The notes beneath the pieces were generated by a model. It saw nothing but the letters and a program-made list of their open reading frames with translations, did no database searches and was not told the DNA's origin. Positions 48,509 through 56,587 of a stretch of 64,000 nt of DNA are shown here, in pieces. The stretch covers positions 5,621,001-5,685,000 of the forward strand of contig JAQISU010000094.1 of the NCBI GenBank assembly GCA_029339505.1. Reading direction: 5' to 3'. The position numbers were made by a program, and so were the translations under genes. The stretch comes from Unio delphinus. Lineage: Eukaryota > Mollusca > Bivalvia > Unionida > Unionidae. Every line of letters starts with the position of its first letter. Position 1 is the first letter of the stretch.

Positions 48509-51500
48509 TTATTGTTGTGTCATTATCATCACCAATGATTTCATCATCGCCTGACTCTGTCAGGACAATTCTTCGAAGCTGATTTATTCTTCGTACTCTG
48601 GATACTGCGAGATAGACTAAATTCGACCATTCGATGTGATTATCCACCATCCAAACAATTGTATTCGATATAGTCAATCCCTGTGAAGAGTGTATTGTTG
48701 CTGCGTATCCTAGCGTCCATGGGGATTTATTAGCACGCAATGCATTTTCCACGACGCCGATATCAACCAGCACAATATCATTTAATACGAGAATTTGTTT
48801 TTCACTCTGTCCTGGAATATCAACTTCAATATTCTGCTTTCGTGTATCCGAAGGCCTATAACACAACGGTACTGGAAGTGTTGCAAATTTTTCTTTATGC
48901 GTTTCAAATAACTTCATTTGAAGTGTGTCTCTGACTATTTTTCTACTTGCTACTATCAAATCATTTGGTCTCCACGTTTCCCAGAAATCATTCATGGGAG
49001 TTTCTGAAATTATTTCACGTGCTATTTCGCATTGGATTTTATCCGGTTGTAATCTAATTAGCGCTTTGAACTCGCGTAATTGTTCATCAAGTGATCTATG
49101 GTCGGTATTAATTTCTTCATAATAGTCTACAGAACTCTTTAGCCATTCATGTGGAGATCCACCGACAAATGGTGGTGGTTGGCCGTGATCCCCGCACATG
49201 ACGACTTTTGTGTTTTTGTTTAACAACCACTCAAGAAATGTTTTTAATACATCTAATGACACTGTGCATATTTCATCCCAAATTATGATTTCAGGAATGA
49301 ATTTATCACCCATACGCTCAGGAGTCCATTTGTCACCTTTCCATCGAAAAAAACTATGGTAAGTGCAAGCATTTACCCCTCGTTGTATCATCTCTCTGGC
49401 GAGTCTGTGAGTCGGTGTTAGCACAATCATGTTAGAAACGCTAGCGTTTCCACGACGATATAATTCAATTGCACGAGTTGTCTTTCCTGACCCACCACAA
49501 CCGTTTAAATAAACTGTCTTATATCTACATACTGGATCAGATACCGGTGGTGCATTAGAAAATTCTGATTGAATTTCAATACGGTTACAACAAAGATATT
49601 TATCATCCATGGCAACGTCTGCGGATTCACAATACTCATGTAGCATCTCTTTTTTAAATCGCCAACGCCCCCACGCTTCCTCCGGATCTGTGAATGCCGC
49701 TACAGCTGATTTGTACTTATTGTGTATATACATCGAATCAGTGGCTACTCTAACCGCGGTATTAGGAAATCTATTTATCATCGAAAATAGATTAATGCAA
49801 GCATAGGCTAGCATTGAACTTCTCAAATGTGTGTACTGGGAATTATATCCATCACAGTAGGTAACAACCGTACCTAATTTCTCACCATTGGATAGAAAAG
49901 CATCCTTACGGGATACAAGTTTTCCCTGTTTCATTAAATCCGCTACAATAAAATCGTATTCAGCGACATCTATGATCAACCGCGAAGAGTATTTTGCGTT
50001 GTCGTATCGTCCACCCTGGGTAAATTTACCGATTATTCTTCGTCCAAAATCTTTTGCTTGTTCTTTTTTAATTTCAAATAACTTCTTAGACCAATTCATG
50101 ATTTGTTCTTCTGGAAACTGTTTTCGCAGTTCGCTAATTATACGATCTAGATCGGGTTGTGGTAGCCAAACTTCTTTCTGAGCTCGATAGCATATAATAG
50201 CTTCGGAAACAATCAACGATATCAGCATGCCACAATCAATCATATATCTCAATAGCACTATTGGCATCCAGTGTTTTTCAGATAGGTGTCTACCGAGCCA
50301 AACATAACTACACGGATGTAACCCTGTAGCGAGTTCAAATGATATCACACGAGCGAATCCGGTTAAATCAAAATCAGGTAATGGCCCATTAATCGCAACA
50401 CGAGTCATTTCATGCGTGGGGTGTCCAAATCGTTTAAAATAATTACTACATTCTCCATACCCGAGAAAACTTCCAGGATAACACGCGGATATATCAATTG
50501 AAATCATACCGTCACGATGGTATTTTGTATTCCACAGTCCTCCATGACCAAATTCGATGCAACTCAATTTAACGTCCTCGAGAAAATCACTTCGTGTTGG
50601 ACGCCATGAGTTTTTTTCTCTTGCGAAGTGAGCTACCACTGATGGAATAGTAAAACTATCCGTCAATAGTTTTTCATGAGAACTCTCCGGTGAAAAATCA
50701 TTAGCGATTTTTCTCATTCTGTTATCTAATTCTTCAACGCGATATAATTCACCATTTGGTCTTACAAATTGATCAAATCCTGATTCGGAACCAGCACTAC
50801 TAAGTAACCACACTGACACAGGATCATCTTTACACAACGCATGAATAGCATCAAATAATTTCTCTTCATAGAAAACATCCCCGGAAAATTCCCCGGAAAA
50901 TTTCCGGGGGATATATCTCACGGTTCTATCTCGTGGAAATATTGTTACTGCAGGTGTCCACGCGTGTTCGTTATGATCAATAATTTGTATTGGAGCCCCT
51001 CGCGATTGATATTTCGGTTCGTATAATACTTCTCCGGTTATTGTTGTTACTGATATTGGGAATTTTAATGATGCTTCTAATTTAGCTATATCAGAAATCT
51101 TTGCACCGTGCTGTTTCACTGTCAGTTCCCATTCGGTTATTTTCCTACGTCGCAGATCAGTTAGTTTATTTCCTCGGGATGCATTTGTGAAGTGTTCCAT
51201 TACCCGTGCTGCTACACAATTGAGCCTTGACGAAGTCAACGGTGAATATTTCATAGGAGCTAGTTTTGCAATATCGGGTTTATCATTTAACGGATATATC
51301 CCATAAACCATTGCTGTTACGGGATAAGATCTTTCGTAGTATGGTTTGTCAATTCCAGTTAGAATTCCTGGTTTGGAATCTTTACTTACAATGACAGTTT
51401 TTTTATCCTTGAGGATTGGTTCAAATTTATCCCTAATAATCCATTTGCCTTCGACTTCGATAATGAATTTTATTCTGAAAAAATACTTCTGATTGGAATT

Positions 51501-52046
51501 GCTTTGCTTGAAATCCTTTGGATTTCCACCTTTGGATTTTCCACCTTTGGATGGAAATTGCTTTGCTTGAAATCCTTTGGATGGAAATTGCTTTGCAATT
51601 TCACCAAGGTGTGAAATTATCTCAGCTGCTCTTTTATCGTTCATAGTAGCATCGATGATGGGTACATTGACATCTTCATCAATAATTCGAAATGTCGACC
51701 AACAGTATGCTGCACCGTCTCGGTAGAATTCATTAAAACACTCCCTGATTTTACCGAGTATAGTTCTATCACCGATTAGACGTTTTGGTGTATCAGAGAC
51801 TCTATCGAGATTGAATTTAGTATTTCTCCAAGGCTTAATTTTCGATAATCTTTGGAACTCCCTATCAAGATTGAATTTAGTATTTTTCCAAGGTTTGATT
51901 TTCGATAATCTTTGGAACTCCCTATCAAGATTGAATTTAGTATTTTTCCAAGGTTTGATTTTCGATAATCTTTGGAACTCCCTATCAAGATTGAATTTAG
52001 TATTTTTCCAGGGCTTAATTTTCGATAATCTCTTGAACTCCTCCAT
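48429..52046 (-). CDS. Family B DNA polymerase fused to SF1 helicase
   Basis: About 1205 residues from ATG at 52044-52046; an earlier start would be GTG, and the older copy begins at the corresponding Met. Numbering here follows the longer frame. N-terminus: four copies of a 20-residue basic repeat (about 20-100). Polymerase motifs: A IDISACYPGSF (~533-543), B-like GRRIIGKFTQGGRYD (~685-699), C VATDSMYI (~784-791). I see no clear proofreading exonuclease motif. Helicase: GCGGSGKT (~866), WDEI (~940), CGDHGQ (~968), ATIHSSQG (~1133), AVSRVRR (~1164), i.e. SF1 of the Pif1/RecD kind. The protein would both unwind and copy the element. Polinton polymerases normally lack a helicase. Codon insertions from palindromes occur near 51.5-51.6 kb and 49.44 kb. 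Confidence 0.9.
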   Translation of the reverse strand: MEEFKRLSKIKPWKNTKFNLDREFQRLSKIKPWKNTKFNLDREFQRLSKIKPWKNTKFNLDREFQRLSKIKPWRNTKFNLDRVSDTPKRLIGDRTILGKIRECFNEFYRDGAAYCWSTFRIIDEDVNVPIIDATMNDKRAAEIISHLGEIAKQFPSKGFQAKQFPSKGGKSKGGNPKDFKQSNSNQKYFFRIKFIIEVEGKWIIRDKFEPILKDKKTVIVSKDSKPGILTGIDKPYYERSYPVTAMVYGIYPLNDKPDIAKLAPMKYSPLTSSRLNCVAARVMEHFTNASRGNKLTDLRRRKITEWELTVKQHGAKISDIAKLEASLKFPISVTTITGEVLYEPKYQSRGAPIQIIDHNEHAWTPAVTIFPRDRTVRYIPRKFSGEFSGDVFYEEKLFDAIHALCKDDPVSVWLLSSAGSESGFDQFVRPNGELYRVEELDNRMRKIANDFSPESSHEKLLTDSFTIPSVVAHFAREKNSWRPTRSDFLEDVKLSCIEFGHGGLWNTKYHRDGMISIDISACYPGSFLGYGECSNYFKRFGHPTHEMTRVAINGPLPDFDLTGFARVISFELATGLHPCSYVWLGRHLSEKHWMPIVLLRYMIDCGMLISLIVSEAIICYRAQKEVWLPQPDLDRIISELRKQFPEEQIMNWSKKLFEIKKEQAKDFGRRIIGKFTQGGRYDNAKYSSRLIIDVAEYDFIVADLMKQGKLVSRKDAFLSNGEKLGTVVTYCDGYNSQYTHLRSSMLAYACINLFSMINRFPNTAVRVATDSMYIHNKYKSAVAAFTDPEEAWGRWRFKKEMLHEYCESADVAMDDKYLCCNRIEIQSEFSNAPPVSDPVCRYKTVYLNGCGGSGKTTRAIELYRRGNASVSNMIVLTPTHRLAREMIQRGVNACTYHSFFRWKGDKWTPERMGDKFIPEIIIWDEICTVSLDVLKTFLEWLLNKNTKVVMCGDHGQPPPFVGGSPHEWLKSSVDYYEEINTDHRSLDEQLREFKALIRLQPDKIQCEIAREIISETPMNDFWETWRPNDLIVASRKIVRDTLQMKLFETHKEKFATLPVPLCYRPSDTRKQNIEVDIPGQSEKQILVLNDIVLVDIGVVENALRANKSPWTLGYAATIHSSQGLTISNTIVWMVDNHIEWSNLVYLAVSRVRRINQLRRIVLTESGDDEIIGDDNDTTISDIDVSIINKKTLRLQTTGQKKTTRI
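51498..51604. repeat. Palindrome-rich expansion inside the polymerase gene
   Basis: Hairpins GAAATCCTTTGGATTTC (51510-51526) and GAAATTGCTTTGCAATTTC (51584-51602) with TTT loops, plus partial copies between them. They encode a repetitive K-Q-F-P-S-K-G region. Both hairpin types recur outside the gene, for example at 62529-62545. Confidence 0.88.
51800..52046 (-). repeat. Four 60-bp repeats in the polymerase N-terminus
   Basis: Four nearly identical 60-bp units encode RLSKIKPW(K/R)NTKFNLDR-type peptides. The decayed polymerase of the older element (63401 on) has only one such unit, so the expansion is specific to the inner element. The high identity between units points to recent duplication. 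Confidence 0.95.
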
Positions 52047-52088
52047 GTTATAATTAAAACAAGTATTTAAATAGAAAAATATAGTATA
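52047..52088. promoter_or_regulatory. Bidirectional promoter between polymerase and zinc-protein genes
   Basis: A 42-bp AT-rich gap separates divergent starts. The stretch AAATACTTGTTTTAATTA (read toward the polymerase gene) is also present at the same place in the older element (about 63380-63398), although the surrounding proteins have diverged. Conservation of this spacer suggests it carries the promoter for one or both genes. Confidence 0.65.
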
Positions 52089-52415
52089 ATGAATCACTGC
52101 AAGTGGCTAATGATTGGATCTACAACCCCGTGTAACAAATCATGCAGAAGTGAATTCTGTGGGTATCATATGCAAAGCGTGAGAAACGGTTCAAAAGGCC
52201 CTCTCCCATGCCTCCAATGTGGGGTGGGTGTTAGAGGAAAATCGCAGTTGTGTCTTGCTTGTGGGGGTAAACGATACAGGGAACTAAAACGCTACTATGA
52301 CAAACGAATCAATGACTCCGTCATCCTTGATAAAATCAAGGACAAAGTCATAAAAACCCCTCAAGATTATATCCAGAGATTTATAATTAAAGCAGATAAT
52401 AAATTAGACAAGTAG
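52089..52415 (+). CDS. Small double zinc-finger protein
   Basis: 108 residues. Two Cys clusters: CNKSC...FCGYH near residues 15-27 and CLQCGVG...CLACGGKR near 41-62, then a basic, helical C-terminus. A decayed relative with the same Cys pattern lies in the same position beside the older polymerase gene (63163-63372). Its place opposite the replication gene suggests a DNA-binding or early regulatory role, but no family is recognised. Confidence 0.75.
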   Translation: MNHCKWLMIGSTTPCNKSCRSEFCGYHMQSVRNGSKGPLPCLQCGVGVRGKSQLCLACGGKRYRELKRYYDKRINDSVILDKIKDKVIKTPQDYIQRFIIKADNKLDK

Positions 52416-52428
52416 TATTATTATACAA

Positions 52429-52929
52429 ATGAGCCAAGATTTCAGACCTCACCCAGTGCTTGCTAATTACGAAGCTTCTAGTGATGGTGTTGTCAGGCAC
52501 CGCAGACTCAAAGAACCGGTTGGATATCTGAATAATATGGGATATTTGATGTTTTCAGCTGGGAGGAAGAAGTATCTCTGTCACAGAGCCATCTATGAAG
52601 CATTTTACGGATTAATCGAAGACGGCCTTGTGATTGATCACATAAATGGCGTGAAGACTGATAATTGTCTTGGGAATCTTCAAGCCGTCTCGCAGCGCGA
52701 TAACCTTTTAAAAAGCAACGCTGGTAAGCACGCAAAACATCCCAAGGGTGTGAAATCGTTTGATTTAGAAAATAATGAAGAGAGAAGCTTTCAGTCGATA
52801 AATGCGGCTGGAAAATATTTCGATATTTGTAGTACTTCAATTCGATTTGTTGCTGAAAAAATCATTAAAACATCTCTGTCTAAAAAAAATGGTCATAAAA
52901 TAAAGTTCGTATACACTGAAACTATTTAA
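52429..52929 (+). CDS. NUMOD4-HNH-NUMOD1 homing-type endonuclease
   Basis: 166 residues. An N-terminal NUMOD4-like segment (HPVLANYEASSDGVVRH) is followed by an HNH core (LCHRAIYEAFYG ... VIDHINGVKTDNCLGNLQ) and a C-terminal NUMOD1-like DNA-binding helix (INAAGKYFDICSTSI). This is the architecture of phage and large-virus homing endonucleases, which spread their own gene by cutting alleles that lack it. It starts 13 bases after the zinc-protein stop. The homologous gene of the older element is the one interrupted by this whole element. Confidence 0.9.
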   Translation: MSQDFRPHPVLANYEASSDGVVRHRRLKEPVGYLNNMGYLMFSAGRKKYLCHRAIYEAFYGLIEDGLVIDHINGVKTDNCLGNLQAVSQRDNLLKSNAGKHAKHPKGVKSFDLENNEERSFQSINAAGKYFDICSTSIRFVAEKIIKTSLSKKNGHKIKFVYTETI

Positions 52930-53511
52930 GGGAGATAAATCCTTTATGGATAAATCCGCACTACAATTCACACTCTACCTACTAAGTTCCCTTGTATTAT
53001 GACGTCAAAGGAATTTGTCGCCTGCTATATTACCTGTATACCTTGACTAGGCGCGCCCACGTGAATGTAATGGAGATATAATGCATGAGTTTTCGATAGA
53101 GAATAAAACTTTTTATTGTCGCTTGTGGGCTAAAACTGCATTATTATTTTTATTTATCTACATATCTCATGTGTGGGGGTGGGTGGACTAGCAGTAAAGC
53201 AGACAGCTAACTCGTTCTTTTCAGTACAAAAATTCTTTATAATCTAACGCATTACCTATGTTCGCTCAGCCGGAACGCGAGTGTTTCCTATTCATTGAAG
53301 TAGGTGGGCGTGGTTAAAATTCCTTGTATGTGAATGTATTTTATCTAGAGAATTATAACAGAGTATAAAAACGCTGTTTTATTAAACAACTGTATTATTT
53401 TGTTTAAAATATTTCTCATTGTTGCAGCATAAAATTGTCTATTTTAAAAATCTCTTATTGTTAAGTATATCAGATATATATATATTAAAAAATCTCTATT
53501 CTGTATGACTA

Positions 53512-53585
53512 GTCCGTGGTGTAATGGTATCGTGTTTGTCTTGTAAACATAGATCTATCAACTACGTGTTCGGTCCCCATAGCAG
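53512..53585 (+). tRNA. tRNA-Thr-like sequence, degenerate
   Basis: GTGGTGTAATGGTATCGTG resembles a D arm. TTTGTCTTGTAAACA forms an anticodon-arm-like hairpin (four of five pairs) with TGT in the anticodon position. A TGTTCGGTCCCC stretch resembles a box B. The acceptor stem does not pair and the T stem is poor, so it is not a functional tRNA; it could be a Pol III promoter or a relic. Confidence 0.3.
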
Positions 53586-53654
53586 ATACATTATTTGATG
53601 GCGAAACGGAAGATGTTTTTTTCTATTAATTGGGGGGAGGGCGGTCCCCCTCAG

Positions 53655-53764
53655 CCAAACCAACATGGCAACCCATGCTATCGCATTCTCGGTAGCGTGG
53701 GTTGGTGTTTTTTCTAACTCATGCAACCATGAATTCGATTTCATGGGTTGCCATGTTGGTTTGG
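53655..53764. repeat. 23-bp perfect inverted repeat with 64-bp loop
   Basis: The arms 53655-53677 and 53742-53764 are exactly complementary (starting CCAAACCAACATGG). The loop holds a smaller CTATCG...CGGTAG hairpin. Transcribed, it would make a long stable stem; as DNA it could be a cruciform. Confidence 0.93.
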
Positions 53765-54095
53765 TTTACCACGCCCACATCATACCATCATCGTTCCATT
53801 GAATTATAATCCATCCTTAATTAAGTTAATTAATGTTATGCCTAAAATTTGCCACAACACTCGAGTGGAAATATATGACATTGTGCCGTCTATGTTGTGA
53901 CGTTATACCTCAAGCATATCTTCTGGGCGGTCTAAGATGGCGTTTGCCACCTTAGGCCTCCCGCCGGAGATGTATGTTTCGGGTCCCCTTGGGCTTACTT
54001 GGATGCGAAGGCACCCAAGGAGTTCCAAAGATGTGTTGTCATATATGTTTTTTTTTTATTAATTAGAGATACAGTATACTATATTTATAAAAATA

Positions 54096-54452
54096 ATGGA
54101 TATCAATGATGTAAATGCTATAATTGCTGAAATCTCAAATTTAAATAATAAAGGGGTATTATTATCTGAAAGTCTCGACGTTGACAAGATTACCTCGGAA
54201 TATGAAGATATTGAATATCTGTCTAGTAAGGGTCGTTATGTTTTACCTAGGATGTACAGGCTCGTGAAAGGAATTCAAAAATCCATTAATGGTTGTTTGT
54301 ACGGTAACGACATTAATTTATTCATAACGCTATTTAGCACCGTTGAAGCAATACGTCAAAAGCTTGGCCAAGAATATCAAAAACGAGCTGAAATTGGTTC
54401 TAAAGTTCGTGATCTTAGAAAAATGTTAAACGAGGAGCGACCCGTATCTTAA
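54096..54452 (+). CDS. Hypothetical 118-aa protein, helical
   Basis: No recognised domain. The sequence is charged and mostly helical, with coiled-coil-like stretches at both ends and a central SINGCLYGNDINLF segment. It is the first gene of the plus-strand structural side, preceded by TATTTATAAAA, and is convergent with the next gene. Confidence 0.65.
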   Translation: MDINDVNAIIAEISNLNNKGVLLSESLDVDKITSEYEDIEYLSSKGRYVLPRMYRLVKGIQKSINGCLYGNDINLFITLFSTVEAIRQKLGQEYQKRAEIGSKVRDLRKMLNEERPVS

Positions 54453-54545
54453 CCACGTGGGTGTTACTAAAAAAAATAATAGGCTTTCGTAAATAATTTA
54501 AATAATTTATTTATTTTTTTTTTTTAGCGTTTTTTGTAACACTTG

Positions 54546-54824
54546 TTACATAGGATTTTCTCCTGAAAGGATACTCATCAGTCTGGACTTGCTCATGCAG
54601 TTATGTGCATAATGGATGATCTGGTCGTAGTAGCAAGTAATCACCGCGACGCCTCCATTTTCACGTAATTGTTCTTGTTGCCGCGTCGTTAACACAAATC
54701 GTTCATCGCCATTCTCAGATATTACAATTCTGAAATCCCCAGCGATGTTATTTCTGAAACACTCGCGAATAGCGTCGTACAGTTTAACCCTGTCGAAGAT
54801 GAATACGTTAGCTTGATGGTACAT
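54546..54824 (-). CDS. Hypothetical 92-aa protein
   Basis: The only minus-strand gene in the right half. Starts MYHQANVFIFDRV; no motif recognised. Its length and good start context (ATG followed upstream by AT-rich TTATTTAATAAC repeats) argue for a real gene. Function unknown. Confidence 0.55.
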   Translation of the reverse strand: MYHQANVFIFDRVKLYDAIRECFRNNIAGDFRIVISENGDERFVLTTRQQEQLRENGGVAVITCYYDQIIHYAHNCMSKSRLMSILSGENPM

Positions 54825-54917
54825 TATTTAATAACTAAGTTATTTAATAACTAAGCTTTTAATTATGATGGAAACCCTCCGGATTTCACATTTGAAAATT
54901 TAGTTCACAAACAATAT

Positions 54918-55970
54918 ATGGTTGGTGAATCGCTTACAACTAAATTAGCCCGAGAGCGGCTAGCAGCAATTAAAAAGTTTATACCGGTTCGAGACAGACT
55001 TCGCGAGAAACTTCAACAACGACAACAAGCGCAGACTGACTTTTCTGTGTCAAGTGAACAACTGTTTACTCCGATAACAAGTGCGACCAAAGATGTGAAA
55101 ACAGCAACTGAACGAGCAATATACGGAGATATTCCTAAGGAAGGCAAGCGACGAGAAGTGCCTGTTCTTGGTGTGCTTGAAAAGATAGCAGCAGAGACCG
55201 GACAAACACGCGCAGGGATACAACAGTTATCCAGTGATATAAAAACTCAACAAGAGTATGAACAACTAGCTGATATTGATGATTCCGCACCTGAACCACA
55301 ACCTGTTGATGTCGTCACCCCAAGAGGTGTTTCCTTTATAGACAAACTCACCGAAGGAGCTATAAAGGAAATCAAACGACCTCAATTGGAGAAACACCAG
55401 GATTATACGACTTTTGGTGATTTCGCCGCCAAAAGCTTTGATTCTAGAAAGGATTTTTTAAAAGACGAGTATAAAAACAGTAGAATAAGCCGAGATGAAT
55501 GGGTTAATTGGTTGTATAAAACGAATAAGGGGATTACTGGTAGTTTGAAAAAGGATACAATTGAGTATAGATCTTTTAAAGTAGGAGTTGATAGTTATGG
55601 TATACAAAAACAACAAGAACGAGAAAAACAAAGTCGAGGCCGACAAAGGCAATTACTTGATGATAGTCAGGGCGCAACTGGTACAACTGAGGAAACAAGC
55701 GGAAAAGGATATTCGATTAAAAATCCAAAGGATGTCTTTGACTCTACCGTGACATGCCCTGGTAACATTCTCAGTGATATATCACGGTTAGAGGTTCTCA
55801 TCGGAGGGAAACGAGCCGGAAATAACTCCGTCGAGATAATTAACGAGGCCGCTGATATCTGTAGACGATTATTTGCTGGTGGTATCATGGACATTAATGT
55901 ATATCGAGAACTTATTGCTGAATTAGTTGAAAATCACAACGATGAAAATCTTATGGATGTAAGCGATTGA
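54918..55970 (+). CDS. Hypothetical 350-aa virion-region protein
   Basis: Lies just upstream of the minor and major capsid genes, as in the older element. An N-terminal basic helical part and a low-complexity Gln/Arg linker precede a conserved C-terminal block (ISRLEVLIGGKRAG ... FAGGIMDINVYREL, ~270-335). That block is the best-preserved part of the decayed copy at 43.8-43.98 kb. I do not recognise the family; synteny suggests a structural or assembly role. Confidence 0.78.
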   Translation: MVGESLTTKLARERLAAIKKFIPVRDRLREKLQQRQQAQTDFSVSSEQLFTPITSATKDVKTATERAIYGDIPKEGKRREVPVLGVLEKIAAETGQTRAGIQQLSSDIKTQQEYEQLADIDDSAPEPQPVDVVTPRGVSFIDKLTEGAIKEIKRPQLEKHQDYTTFGDFAAKSFDSRKDFLKDEYKNSRISRDEWVNWLYKTNKGITGSLKKDTIEYRSFKVGVDSYGIQKQQEREKQSRGRQRQLLDDSQGATGTTEETSGKGYSIKNPKDVFDSTVTCPGNILSDISRLEVLIGGKRAGNNSVEIINEAADICRRLFAGGIMDINVYRELIAELVENHNDENLMDVSD

Positions 55971-56004
55971 TCACTAATTGAAAAACTACTAGTTTTATAA
56001 CAAG

Positions 56005-56517
56005 ATGATTATACACTATAACCATGATAAACCCGTAAGCGTCTACGTGGTGAACTCACGATTGCCTGTTTATCGCGCGTGGTACGGAGATGGTTTCGGC
56101 AATACCATTGCGGGGTTATTTACAAGAATGGCTCCCAAGGTGGCGCCGTTAGCTAAACAATTATCAATGAAAGCCATTGATATCATTCGTGATAAGGTAC
56201 CCAGTAAAATTGGAGATTTCGTTGGAAATCTTGCTGGAAAGGCATTTTCTGCTGCGAAAGATAAAATAGCATCATTGGTGCGAAAGAAACCACGAATGAC
56301 TTCGTCATCGATGACTTCGTCATTAGTGCTGCCATCAACTACAGTGATGCCTGCAAAAATCAGCAAAGTAATAAATAACGCAGTGGAAGAAAAACTAGCG
56401 CAATTGACTTCGTCACAATTGACAGCTTCACCGGTAACAGATAGCGCTATCATGAACGCGATAGCAGGAAGTGGTTTGAAACAAAAAAGAAATTCGAAGA
56501 ATTTTCAACGACGATGA
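56005..56517 (+). CDS. Minor virion protein, pX/pVI-like
   Basis: 170 residues. An N-terminal tail (VVNSRLPVYRAWYGDGFG) is followed by an amphipathic segment (FTRMAPKVAPLAKQLSMKAIDII) and a basic, Ser/Thr-rich C-terminus. Small basic proteins with an amphipathic helix just before the capsid gene are typical of adintoviruses and Polintons and are compared with adenovirus membrane-active or core proteins. In-frame hairpins ATGACTTCGTCAT (56296-56308, 56311-56323) add a Ser/Met/Thr stretch. Confidence 0.65.
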   Translation: MIIHYNHDKPVSVYVVNSRLPVYRAWYGDGFGNTIAGLFTRMAPKVAPLAKQLSMKAIDIIRDKVPSKIGDFVGNLAGKAFSAAKDKIASLVRKKPRMTSSSMTSSLVLPSTTVMPAKISKVINNAVEEKLAQLTSSQLTASPVTDSAIMNAIAGSGLKQKRNSKNFQRR

Positions 56518-56531
56518 TTATAAAGAATTAA

Positions 56532-56558
56532 AACGCTAGCGTTAAACTCTTCGAGTTT
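56532..56558. repeat. Paired hairpins between minor-protein and capsid genes
   Basis: AACGCTAGCGTT (56532-56543) is followed directly by AAACTCTTCGAGTTT (56544-56558, TTC loop). A partial third copy, AACGCTAG, is near 56569. This could end the upstream transcript or be a protein-binding site; neither is shown by the sequence alone. Confidence 0.85.
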
Positions 56559-56587
56559 CACAATTGAAAACGCTAGTAATGTTATAA

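Larger units (their letters stand above)
52930..54095. other. 1.17-kb non-coding region with hairpins and a tRNA-like stretch
   Basis: The only large gap in the element. It holds two loosely similar segments near 53.04-53.15 and 53.29-53.39 kb (each with a CGCCCAC/GGGCGTGG and an A-rich TTTTATT part), a tRNA-like stretch near 53.51 kb, a T7 run at 53613-53619, and a 23-bp perfect inverted repeat. It lies between the early and structural gene blocks and could hold a control region, origin or non-coding RNA. Confidence 0.6.

Noticed and set aside
52047..52097. Polymerase start further upstream
   Set aside because: The extension begins with GTG, reads through the shared promoter spacer and overlaps the divergent zinc-protein gene; the older copy starts at the Met matching 52046.
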